From Polymorphobacter multimanifer (GTDB taxonomy: Bacteria; Pseudomonadota; Alphaproteobacteria; Sphingomonadales; Sphingomonadaceae), in NCBI RefSeq assembly GCF_014205635.1, contig NZ_JACIIV010000021.1:1-64000 (forward strand): a stretch of 64,000 bases of DNA, in the 5' to 3' direction. A program made the position numbers and the translations under genes. A model generated the notes under the pieces. That model saw only the letters and a list, made by a program, of their open reading frames with translations. It was not told the DNA's origin and ran no database searches. Each line of letters begins with the position of its first letter. The first letter of the stretch is position 1. This document shows positions 43,170 through 51,611 of this stretch, one piece after another.

Positions 43170-44126
43170 GAGTCTGACTCATAAGGTCGCTAATTTGGAT
43201 TAACCTCTTGCGATTCTGCGTGTTATGAACTGGACGGAGGCGAGGAACAGCCACGCGGTGGCGCTTTCGATCTTTTGCTCGAAGTCTTTGGCGAGACGCC
43301 GATTACGGTTCAGCCAGGCGAAGGTTCTTTCCACCACCCATCGGCGTGGCAGCAGTTCGAAGCCCTTGGCGGTATCGGATCGCTTGATGATCTCAAGCGT
43401 CCAGGTTCCGATCCTGGCCAGGGCATTCCTGAGCTTGTCGCCGGCATAGCCGCCATCGGCAAACACGTGCCGGAGCCAGGGGAACCGCTGGATGATGGCG
43501 GCCAGCACCAGCGGCGCGCCATCGCGGTCTTGAATATCGGCGGCGTGAACCACGGCGTGAACGAGATAGCCGCAGGTATCGGTGAGGATATGACGTTTGC
43601 GGCCCTTGATCTTCTTGCCGGCGTCGTAACCCCGAACACCGCCGCTTTCCGTGATTTTCACACTCTGGCTGTCGATGACCCCGGCGCTGGGCGCGGCCTC
43701 GCGACCCTCGGCAACGCGCAGATCCATCAGCAGATAATGGTTGATCCTCTGCCAGACACCACTGTCGCGCCATGCGTAGAAGTAGCGCTGTACCGTCGTC
43801 ATCGGCGGAAACCCGGATGGCAGCATCCGCCACGGGAGACCGCCTCGAAGCATATACAGCATCGCCTCCACAAGTCGCCGTGTCGGCCATTTGCGTGGCC
43901 GACCACCCGGCAAGGCCAGCGGCAGAAACGGCTCGAGCACAGCCCATTCCGCATCCGTCAAATCGCTTGGCAAAGCCAACCCCTTGCGCGCATGAATGGC
44001 GCGGGTGGTATCGGTCCACATCATTGATCTCCAGAAAGTTCTTCGCAAAACCTCCTGAATCAACGATGCGTCAGCACGTCAAGCGCAACAGACTGATATC
44101 ACTCAACTTACTTTTGGGTCAGCCTC
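43170..44126 (-). mobile_element. IS5-family insertion sequence, 957 bp
   Basis: Terminal inverted repeats: right end GAGTCTGACTCATAAG (43170) and left end, read inward, GAGGCTGACCCAAAAG, identical at 13 of 16 bases. A 3-bp TGA sits on each side, of the TNA type seen in several IS5 subgroups. One transposase gene on the minus strand fills it. The ends are well preserved, so the element may be recent. Confidence 0.88.
43200..44021 (-). CDS. IS5-family transposase
   Basis: 273 aa DDE transposase from ATG 44021 (MWTDTTRAIHARKGLALPSDLTDAEW, the typical family N terminus); the frame opens 14 codons earlier. Catalytic residues are visible in VIDSQSVKITESGG (Asp), HVFADGGYAGD (Asp) and WVVERTFAWLNRNRRL (Glu, with the Y-(2)-R-(3)-E-(6)-K-like signature degenerate at the last position). 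Single frame, no programmed frameshift. Confidence 0.95.
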   Translation of the reverse strand: MWTDTTRAIHARKGLALPSDLTDAEWAVLEPFLPLALPGGRPRKWPTRRLVEAMLYMLRGGLPWRMLPSGFPPMTTVQRYFYAWRDSGVWQRINHYLLMDLRVAEGREAAPSAGVIDSQSVKITESGGVRGYDAGKKIKGRKRHILTDTCGYLVHAVVHAADIQDRDGAPLVLAAIIQRFPWLRHVFADGGYAGDKLRNALARIGTWTLEIIKRSDTAKGFELLPRRWVVERTFAWLNRNRRLAKDFEQKIESATAWLFLASVQFITRRIARG

Positions 44127-44129
44127 TGA

Positions 44130-44421
44130 CGTAAGAACCATCAAGTTAAGCACCGTGACCTGGCGGTGCCCGCAGACCCGATCATCGCTGCTGGTTTCCT
44201 TTGCGAGAGAAACATACTTCTCAACCAGAGCCGGTCCAGCCATAGCAACGTCTGTTATGACAGTTCTACTATAACTCATTGATATTATGTAGTGTAATTG
44301 ACGGTGTCGAAACTTTCGAATGATGACACAAAACGGGAATGTACCCATCCATAGCCATCGCCGAATTCGGCAGCACGGTCACACTGGTTTGCGGCAATCC
44401 ATCCCTGCTGCTGAAGGCATG
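44130..44421. other. Intergenic stretch after the IS
   Basis: 292 bp, AT-richer than the surroundings, containing the original downstream flank of parE module 3. Short frames exist on the minus strand but none is convincing. No terminator is evident for the SNF2 gene that ends at 44422. Confidence 0.5.
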
Positions 44422-47400
44422 TCACCCAAGCAGAAAATCGATATCCGCCTCGGTCAGCTTGGCCGGCGTAGCATCATCGCCTTCCCAGAGCATCGCGGCC
44501 AATGCACGCTTTTTGTCCTGAAGGCCGAGGATCTTCTCCTCGATCGTGTCACGCGCGATGAGTCTGTGGACAAAGACAGGCTTTGACTGACCGATGCGAT
44601 GGGCGCGGTCGATCGCTTGCGCTTCCACCGCCGGGTTCCACCATGGATCGTAGAGGATCACGGTGTCGGCCGCGGTCAGGTTCAGCCCGGTGCCACCGGC
44701 CTTCAGGCTGACGAGAATGAGCGGAACCTCGCCGGCTTGAAACCGGCGGACCGGGGTTTCGCGGTCCTGGGTGCTGCCTCGAATTTCAACATGCGCAATC
44801 TGCAACGCGTCGAGTTCGGGCTTGATCAGGTCGAGCATCGAGGTGAACTGGCTGAACAGCAGAATCCGGCGTCCCTCGCGAAGCAATTCCGGCAGCATTT
44901 CGAGAAGCCGGGCGAGCTTTGCCGAGCCAGCGCCTTTGCCACTCAACTGCGGCACGAGCCGCGGATCGCAGCAGAGCTGGCGCAGCTTCAGCAACGCATC
45001 GAGGAAGACGATTTGCGATCTGAGCAGGCCAACGCGAGCGATCTCGTCGCGGACCCGCTTCTGCATCAGCAGCCGCAAACTCTCATAGCTGGCCAACTGG
45101 TTCTTCTCGAGATCGATCCATTCCGGAATCTCGGTCTTTTCCGGCAGATCGCGGGCCACCTCGTCCTTGGTGCGGCGGAGCATGAAGGGCTTGAGGCGCC
45201 GGCGCAGCAGCGCCTTGGCTGCGAGGTCATTGTCGCGTGTGATCGGTTTGTCGATGATGCGCTTGAACTGGTCGAGCGGGCCGAGCAGATTGGGTGTCAC
45301 GAGGTCCGTCAGGCTCCAGATGTCGGTCAACTGATTTTCGACAGGCGTTCCCGACAGCGCAATCACCTGCGCGGCTTTCAGCGTCTTGGCGGCCTTGAAG
45401 CCTGCGGTCTTGGGGTTTTTCAACACCTGGGCTTCATCGAAAAGGATCAAGCCGAAGTTTTGCGCGGCGAACAGCTTCTGGTCGCGGAGCAGCAGGGGGT
45501 AACTCGACAGGATGATGTCGGCCGCGGCGAGGCTATCGTTCTGGCTTTGCCTGTCGTTACCATGCCAGAGCACAACGCGAAGTTCTGACGTAAACTGGGC
45601 GATCTCGGCTTGCCAGTTGGGCAGCACCGAGGTCGGACAGATAATCAGCGCGGGCGCGCCGAGATTGCCGGCAGCTTTGAGCGTAGCGATATGCGCCAGG
45701 GCCTGCACGGTTTTGCCCAGCCCCATATCGTCCGCAAGCATGCCGCCGAACCCGGCGCTGTGAAGGGCCTGCAACCAGTCCAGCCCTTGCTGTTGATAAG
45801 GCCGCAGTACCGCCTTGAAGCTGACTGGAGTGACGGTTGTTTCCATCTCGATACGGGTGAGCGCGCGAGCAAGCAGCCGAAGTGCATCGCCGCCGCGCCA
45901 GCCAATATGGCCGGTGCTGGCGTTCTCCAGATCGGCCAGCACTGCAATGTCGCTGCTCGGAAGACGCAGGCGCCCGGAGGCTTCGCGTTCATGCAGCGCC
46001 ATGTCGAGCAGCGTCGCCAGCACCGGCTTGATCTGCTCGGTCGACAGTTGCGCGAGCTTGCCGGGACCAATCGCGACGGTGATGGTGTCGCCCGCCTGCT
46101 CAAGCAGCGCTGGTCCGTAGAGCGCCAGCAACTGGCGCAGCATGGGAAGGATATCGAAAACCTTGCCATCGATGCGAGCCCCAAGACTAATGTCGAACCA
46201 GTCTGTGCCAGAAGGGGCGACATCGAACTGCATGTCGTCGCCACCCACGTCGATGAGGGTCAGTTGCCATTTCGGGCCATATTCGATCCGCCAACCCTCG
46301 GTGCGCAACGGCGGGAGTGCGGTCTGCATGAACGCGGCAAAGTCCGTTGCCTCTGCAAGCGGGTGCGGTGCAAAATCCCAGCGCTGGGCGTGCCTGGTCT
46401 TGATCTCGTCGAACGCTTCCACTGGCATGAGCCCATGCGAAAACAACCGATCGAGCGCCTGCGCTTCCGCCGCTAGGTCGCGGCTAAAGCGAACAAAGCC
46501 GGCTTCCCCGTTGCTGGTAATATCGGCGCCATTTGTCGATGACGTGACGCGGGTGCCGGCATAATCGAAGCTCAGCCGCGTGATGGCCATGTCGGCTTTA
46601 TAGGTAGACGATGAGTAATAGCCCCGGCGGCGAGGCGAGATGGCATCGACTTTTTCCTGGACAAATGTCAGCACCGGCGCTGGGGCAATGCGGCCGAGGT
46701 TCTGCAAATTGTCCAATTCGGGCGCCGGCACCGCAGCGCCGACAATGCCGGGCCATTGGGTTGCCAATTGCGCAACTGCCTCCGGCGGAACTGGCGGCAT
46801 CAGCAACAGGCGCTGGGCAAGCGTGGCTTCGGCATCGCATTGCACCCGGTGCATCAAGCCGGTCTCTTCATCGACGACGATCGGCGGCGCTGTCGCGAGC
46901 AGGATCTGGCTTTGAGCAAGGCCATACAACGCAAGCCGCTGCTCTCCGCCGGCGAGTGTTACCCAGCGCCATTGTGCCGCTTGATCGTCGCCCCAGTGCA
47001 GCACCGGCCCGTCGGCCTTGCGCCAGCGCGCCCGGCCAGTGGCGATGACCTTCTCGATCCAGTCGCCACCGGCCGCACCTTTTGGTGTGCCGTGGTTGTC
47101 GAGATCGCCGCCATAGTTGCTCATGCGGCGGACCAGCCATTGGTCTACCGGTCCAAGCGAGAGACCTCCGTCACGTAGCGCATAGGAACTGGGCTGGAGA
47201 CATTTTGGCTGGCTGCGACCAAACTGGCCGCCAGCGTCCTGCCCCCACAGCCAAACGCTCACCACCAGACGCTGCGCCAGTGGTTCGCCAGCTGCGGGGA
47301 GAGCTTTGCCCTTCTTGCTCTTTCCATCATGCAGCGCGCGCGGCGCAAAAACATAGACCAGATCGAAAACACTGCGCTTTGCAGCCTGGACTTCGCTTTG

Positions 47401-47799
47401 CGCCTCTGCGAGCCATTGTAGCAGCGGCTGTGGTAGCGGCACCGGGCGGACAGACACTTGAGGCGCGACGCGCGCAAGATGCTGTGACGCCCCCGGCGCA
47501 GTGGACTGTTGAGCTTGCGCCGCAAACAACACGGCCGCCCCATGTTTGCAATCGAACCCGACCGGACAGGAGCAGTCGATAAGGGCCTCCATAGGACCCC
47601 CAACGTTATCGGGAAATAAAATGGTCACTTCATAGGGCTTGGCCACACCGCCCCTGACCTCGGCGGATATCAATGCCAGGCCCATATCGATGTCCAGCGC
47701 GCCCACCCGGCCTTGCAGCCAATAGGCGTGTCCGGCGCTCACCATGTTGGTCGTTTGAATAGCATCCGCTATCAGCGCGTTGGTGATCGGCGGTATCAT
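44422..47799 (-). CDS. SWIM zinc-finger SNF2-family helicase
   Basis: 1125 aa from ATG 47799; a TTG start 12 codons upstream is possible. The SWIM motif CSCPVGFDCKH (C-x-C...C-x-H, residues 76-86) is followed by a long middle region and a C-terminal SNF2 motor: DDMGLGKTVQALAHI (Walker A), LILFDEAQVLKNP (DEAQ box, not DEAH) and the helicase end FSQFTSMLDLI, LKAGGTGLNLTAAD. Bacterial SWIM-SNF2 proteins move along DNA; their cellular role is poorly known. It is divergent from the Fic gene, with about 130 bp between. Confidence 0.9.
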   Translation of the reverse strand: MIPPITNALIADAIQTTNMVSAGHAYWLQGRVGALDIDMGLALISAEVRGGVAKPYEVTILFPDNVGGPMEALIDCSCPVGFDCKHGAAVLFAAQAQQSTAPGASQHLARVAPQVSVRPVPLPQPLLQWLAEAQSEVQAAKRSVFDLVYVFAPRALHDGKSKKGKALPAAGEPLAQRLVVSVWLWGQDAGGQFGRSQPKCLQPSSYALRDGGLSLGPVDQWLVRRMSNYGGDLDNHGTPKGAAGGDWIEKVIATGRARWRKADGPVLHWGDDQAAQWRWVTLAGGEQRLALYGLAQSQILLATAPPIVVDEETGLMHRVQCDAEATLAQRLLLMPPVPPEAVAQLATQWPGIVGAAVPAPELDNLQNLGRIAPAPVLTFVQEKVDAISPRRRGYYSSSTYKADMAITRLSFDYAGTRVTSSTNGADITSNGEAGFVRFSRDLAAEAQALDRLFSHGLMPVEAFDEIKTRHAQRWDFAPHPLAEATDFAAFMQTALPPLRTEGWRIEYGPKWQLTLIDVGGDDMQFDVAPSGTDWFDISLGARIDGKVFDILPMLRQLLALYGPALLEQAGDTITVAIGPGKLAQLSTEQIKPVLATLLDMALHEREASGRLRLPSSDIAVLADLENASTGHIGWRGGDALRLLARALTRIEMETTVTPVSFKAVLRPYQQQGLDWLQALHSAGFGGMLADDMGLGKTVQALAHIATLKAAGNLGAPALIICPTSVLPNWQAEIAQFTSELRVVLWHGNDRQSQNDSLAAADIILSSYPLLLRDQKLFAAQNFGLILFDEAQVLKNPKTAGFKAAKTLKAAQVIALSGTPVENQLTDIWSLTDLVTPNLLGPLDQFKRIIDKPITRDNDLAAKALLRRRLKPFMLRRTKDEVARDLPEKTEIPEWIDLEKNQLASYESLRLLMQKRVRDEIARVGLLRSQIVFLDALLKLRQLCCDPRLVPQLSGKGAGSAKLARLLEMLPELLREGRRILLFSQFTSMLDLIKPELDALQIAHVEIRGSTQDRETPVRRFQAGEVPLILVSLKAGGTGLNLTAADTVILYDPWWNPAVEAQAIDRAHRIGQSKPVFVHRLIARDTIEEKILGLQDKKRALAAMLWEGDDATPAKLTEADIDFLLG

Positions 47800-47883
47800 T
47801 GCATCAACATGCCCGATGCCGCGCGTTGCGATCAAGCGCAGGCATCGCCGATACAGCGCCCCACCAGGCCATGAAGGTTAGTA

Positions 47884-47945
47884 TCCGGTCTAATCCGGTC
47901 TCTATTCGGGTGGACATTCCGGTCTAATCCGGTATGAAGTCCGGT
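47884..47945 (+). promoter_or_regulatory. Phased TCCGGT repeats in front of the Fic gene
   Basis: TCCGGT occurs at 47884, 47894, 47918, 47928 and 47940, with a degenerate TTCGGG at 47905. The spacings are 10, 11, 13, 10 and 12 bp, close to one helical turn. The start codon of the Fic gene lies inside the array. This fits an operator bound on one face by the winged-helix C terminus of the Fic protein. Confidence 0.65.
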
Positions 47946-48995
47946 ATGCTCAACGCAGGCACCATTCATATCACGCCGGAATTGCTGGCGCTGCTCTCGG
48001 AACTCGATGAGTTCAAGGGCGCCTGGCGCTTGCTGGGTACCCTCGCACCAGAGCGTTTGAACGCCCTGCGACGCGTGGCAACGATTGAAAGCATCGGATC
48101 ATCAACCCGAATAGAGGGTAGCAAGCTCAGCGACCGCGAGGTCGAGCAACTGCTCGCCAAGCTGGAGATCAAATCGTTCGACAGCCGCGACGAGCAGGAA
48201 GTCGCTGGCTATGCCAACGTCATGGAAACGGTGTTTCATGCCTGGGAAGACATCCCCATCAACGAAAACCACATCCGTCAGTTGCACCGCGATCTGCTGC
48301 GCCACAGCAACAAGGATGAGCGGCACCGTGGCGAATACAAAAAGGTGCGAAACGACGTTGGCGCCTTTGACTCATCCGGCAGGATGATCGGCGTCGTATT
48401 CGAAACGGCTTCCCCGTTCGATACGCCACGCCGAATGGCGGAACTCGTCGCCTGGTTCACACAGGAACGCGATCTCAGGCGACTGCATCCATTGATCATT
48501 ATTGCGCTTTTCGTTGTCACCTTTCTGGAAATACACCCTTTTCAGGATGGCAACGGTCGCTTGAGCCGTGTCCTGACGACCCTGCTTTTGCTGCAGGCCG
48601 GCTACGCCTATGTGCCCTACAGCTCGCTCGAAAGCGTCATCGAGCGCAACAAGGAAGGCTATTATCTAGGCCTCCGCCAGACGCAGACTACCATAAACAG
48701 CGAAGCGCCCGACTGGCAGCCCTGGTTGCTGTTTTTCATGCGCGCCCTCCAGACGCAAAAGCGGCACCTGGCGGTGAAAGTCGAGCGCGAGAAGAACGCT
48801 CTGGCAAAGCTCCCCATGCTTGCGGTGCACATCCTCGACTACGCCAAGGAGCATGGCCGCGTGGCGACACGAGATATGGTACGCGAACACGGGGGCAGTC
48901 CCAATACGCTGAAGACAGTTTTCAGTGGTTTGGTGGCGAAGGGCATGATTGTTCGTCATGGCGGCGGACGCTCTACCTGGTATAGTCTTCCGTGA
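47934..48995 (+). CDS. Fic-domain protein (AMPylase type)
   Basis: 353 aa. The Fic core motif HPFQDGNGRLSR starts at H201, with the catalytic His and anion-binding Asn-Gly-Arg present. The inhibitory helix motif SSTRIEG (S57-x3-E61-G62) lies N-terminal to the Fic core, making this a self-inhibited class II protein. The last 80 residues are a winged helix (ATRDMVREHGGSPNTLKTVFSGLVAKGMI). ATG 47934 or 47946 could be used. Targets are unknown; such proteins AMPylate host proteins and often bind their own promoter. Confidence 0.92.
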   Translation: MKSGMLNAGTIHITPELLALLSELDEFKGAWRLLGTLAPERLNALRRVATIESIGSSTRIEGSKLSDREVEQLLAKLEIKSFDSRDEQEVAGYANVMETVFHAWEDIPINENHIRQLHRDLLRHSNKDERHRGEYKKVRNDVGAFDSSGRMIGVVFETASPFDTPRRMAELVAWFTQERDLRRLHPLIIIALFVVTFLEIHPFQDGNGRLSRVLTTLLLLQAGYAYVPYSSLESVIERNKEGYYLGLRQTQTTINSEAPDWQPWLLFFMRALQTQKRHLAVKVEREKNALAKLPMLAVHILDYAKEHGRVATRDMVREHGGSPNTLKTVFSGLVAKGMIVRHGGGRSTWYSLP

Positions 48996-49111
48996 TTTTT
49001 CTGTGAAATCGACGCGGCTAGGCTACTGATATTATTTAACATAAGATAAATTATCAAGATTCTATATTGGGTTTTGGTCCTCAACTAGGACTTTGATGCG
49101 ACTGAAGCCCG

Positions 49112-49669
49112 TTACTGTGCGGAAATCCATTCGAGACGCATAATTTTCCAACCATCGGGCATCTTCGCCAATACGGCGTTTTCTTCGATCACCGTATCGG
49201 TCGGCTTGTCGCTGCGATTGCCAATCATGCGGATCTTGGACACGATCCGTACCTTTGATGGACCATCGTTGAGAACAGTGCGTTCGAGCAGCACCGTCTT
49301 GACGGATTTCTGGTACTCAATATCAGCGGCAAGATGCCCGCCGATATAATCGGCCCGGCTTTCCTCGACGCCATCTTCGACGACTGTAAGATCGGGTGCC
49401 AGGCGGGCGATTGCGAGTTTGCGGTTGCCGACCTCGAGGGCGTCGGAGAAGGCCTTGAGCGCGAATTCTGCTGGACCGATATTCGTGCGGACCATCGCTT
49501 TGGGGGTTGGCGCCATATGCATGCCGCCATGGTCCATCATGCTATGATCCATCGCCGGTTGGGCTGCCGCTTCGGTAATGGCGTGACCGGCATGAGGATC
49601 AACCGGCTGCGCCATTGATGGCGTGGTGCCCAGCAAAACCCAACCTGTCCAAACAGCTGCGCGCATCAT
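49112..49669 (-). CDS. Exported NTF2-like protein of the copper operon
   Basis: 185 aa. Signal peptide MRAAVWTGWVLLGTTPSMA, then a Met/His-rich segment (DHSMMDHGGMHM) that could bind copper, then a SnoaL/DUF4440-like NTF2 fold (ALKAFSDALEVGNRKLAIARLAPDLTVVEDG ... WKIMRLEW). Its start overlaps the stop of the DUF305 gene (ATGA). Periplasmic; role in copper binding inferred from the Met/His segment and operon. Confidence 0.75.
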   Translation of the reverse strand: MMRAAVWTGWVLLGTTPSMAQPVDPHAGHAITEAAAQPAMDHSMMDHGGMHMAPTPKAMVRTNIGPAEFALKAFSDALEVGNRKLAIARLAPDLTVVEDGVEESRADYIGGHLAADIEYQKSVKTVLLERTVLNDGPSKVRIVSKIRMIGNRSDKPTDTVIEENAVLAKMPDGWKIMRLEWISAQ

Positions 49670-50190
49670 TGTGAAATTTCCTGGTTGGCGGGAAGGTCGG
49701 CTGCTCCCTTCGGAGTCGGCGTCGCTTCCAGTCTGGCGATCATGCGCTTCATCTCGGCAATTTCGCGAACCTGCGCATTGATGATGCCATCGGCGAGCTT
49801 GCGGACCTCGGGGTCCTTTATGTGGGCGCGCTTGCTGGTCATGATCGCAATCGAATGATGCGGAATCATCGCCTTCATCCAGGAAACGTCATCGACTGTT
49901 TCCTGGCTGCGCACCAGCCAGAGCGCGCCCGCGAACACGATCACGCTGCCGGCAATAATGAGCAGATTGGTGCGCTTGTTCGCATACATCGACCACATGA
50001 AGCCCAGCATGATGACCGCCATCACCGCGCCCATATAGACCGCCATCCAGGTGCGGGTCTGGCTGTAGAAGACGTGGTCGAGCGCATAGCTATTGAGGTA
50101 CATCAGCCCGAACATGACAACCGTAGATGTCACGATCATCGCGGCGAACCGGCCATAGCCCATTTTCATCTTGTCGCTCTGTTCCTGCAT
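49666..50190 (-). CDS. DUF305 membrane protein
   Basis: 174 aa. Three membrane helices (FAAMIVTSTVVMFGLMYLNS, AVYMGAVMAVIMLGFMW, NLLIIAGSVIVFAGALWLV) precede a DUF305 tail with MIPHHSIAIMTSKRAHIKD. The MIPHH motif and Met residues may bind copper. It lies 56 bp after the multicopper oxidase. Confidence 0.85.
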   Translation of the reverse strand: MQEQSDKMKMGYGRFAAMIVTSTVVMFGLMYLNSYALDHVFYSQTRTWMAVYMGAVMAVIMLGFMWSMYANKRTNLLIIAGSVIVFAGALWLVRSQETVDDVSWMKAMIPHHSIAIMTSKRAHIKDPEVRKLADGIINAQVREIAEMKRMIARLEATPTPKGAADLPANQEISQ

Positions 50191-50246
50191 TGCCCGTCTC
50201 CCGTGTCATCCAATCTGGACAGTTGTCAGCTCTGCGCCGTGGAGCG

Positions 50247-51611
50247 TCAGATGCTGCGGCGCACCGGCGCGCCGAAATTCGGGTCGGTGCTGACCCGGCG
50301 TGCGACGGTCCCTTTTGGAAACTGGTAGAAGCCCGGATCCCGGTAATCGCCGCGCGCCAGATCATCGCGCACCTTTACGGTGGTGAACATGCCTCCCATC
50401 TCGATATTACCGAACTGGCCGTTTCCGACCATCATCGCCATGGTGTTGGGGGGGCCGGGGTGGCCACCATCGGTGTGCTCCTGGTGCTCAGCCATGCCGT
50501 TTCGGCCCATCTTCATGTATCCCGGCAGCATCGCCTTTACCTTGGCTTCGAGATCATCCTGATCGACGCCAGTGGGGTTGGGCACGCCGTGGCCCATGGC
50601 GTTCATCGTGTGGTGCGCCATGTGACAGTGGAAGGCCCAGTCGCCGGGGACGGCGGTGAATTCGATATCGCGCATCTGGCCGACGCCGACGATGCTGGTG
50701 ACATCGCGCCGCCACTGCGATTGCGGCCAGCGACCGCCGTCTGAGCCCGTCACGACATATTCGACGCCGTGGAGGTGGATGGGGTGGTTCCACATCGACA
50801 AATTGCCCATGCGGATGCGGACGCGATCACCGGTCCGCGCGACGATCGGGTCGATGGCGGGAAAGACCTTCGAATTAAACGTCCACAGGTCGAAATCCAC
50901 CATCACCGAAGGGTCGGGCCGCCAGGTGCCGGGATGCAGCGCCCAATTGTGCAGGATGAACGCATAGTCGCGATCGATCGGCACCGCCTCCCCTCCGCGC
51001 GGATGGATGATGAACAGGCCCATCATACCGAACGCCATCTGGGTCATTTCATCGGCGTGCGGGTGGTACATATGGCTGCCGTGCTGGCGCAGCGTGAATT
51101 CATAAACGAAGGTCTCGCCCGGCTTGATGTGCGGCTGATTGAGGCCGCCGACGCCATCCATGCCCGATGGCAGGATGAGGCCGTGCCAGTGGACGGTGGT
51201 GTGTTCCTGCAGCCTGTTGGTGACATAGATGCGCACCCGGTCGCCCTCCACCGCCTCGATGGTTGGGCCGGGGGTGGAGCCGTTATAGCCCCAGCAGGTT
51301 GCCTTTGAGCCGGGGCCGAATTCGTGGACGATCTCCTCTGCCACCAGATGGAACTCCTTGGCGCCGTCGACCATTTTCCACGGCAGGGTCCACCCATTAA
51401 GAGTCCGAACCGGCGTGTAGCGCGGATCGCGCGGACCGGTTGGCGTTGGTGCCGGCGGGCGCGTAGCCGGCATCTGCATCGCGGAATGGTCCATCGTCGA
51501 ATGGTCCATCCCGGCCATGTCATGTGTCTGCCCCGCGGCGCGATCGGCGACGACAAGGGCGGCAGCGGCAGCGCCGGTGCGGAGCAGCAGGCTGCGACGA
51601 TCGACGATCAT
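50247..51611 (-). CDS. Multicopper oxidase
   Basis: 454 aa. Twin-arginine signal RRSLLLRTGAAAAALVVADRAAG, a Met/His-rich linker (DMAGMDHSTMDHSAMQM), then three cupredoxin domains. Copper ligands are visible: HWHG (T2/T3), HPHAD, HPIHLHG and HCHMAHH (T1/T3). It oxidises Cu(I) to the less toxic Cu(II) in the periplasm. The start overlaps the stop of the TolC-like gene (ATGA). Confidence 0.93.
   Translation of the reverse strand: MIVDRRSLLLRTGAAAAALVVADRAAGQTHDMAGMDHSTMDHSAMQMPATRPPAPTPTGPRDPRYTPVRTLNGWTLPWKMVDGAKEFHLVAEEIVHEFGPGSKATCWGYNGSTPGPTIEAVEGDRVRIYVTNRLQEHTTVHWHGLILPSGMDGVGGLNQPHIKPGETFVYEFTLRQHGSHMYHPHADEMTQMAFGMMGLFIIHPRGGEAVPIDRDYAFILHNWALHPGTWRPDPSVMVDFDLWTFNSKVFPAIDPIVARTGDRVRIRMGNLSMWNHPIHLHGVEYVVTGSDGGRWPQSQWRRDVTSIVGVGQMRDIEFTAVPGDWAFHCHMAHHTMNAMGHGVPNPTGVDQDDLEAKVKAMLPGYMKMGRNGMAEHQEHTDGGHPGPPNTMAMMVGNGQFGNIEMGGMFTTVKVRDDLARGDYRDPGFYQFPKGTVARRVSTDPNFGAPVRRSI

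Noticed and set aside
47884-47945. Short regularly spaced repeats as a possible CRISPR array
   Set aside because: Units are 6 bp with 4-7 bp spacers, far below CRISPR dimensions, and they lie over a promoter; an operator array explains them better.
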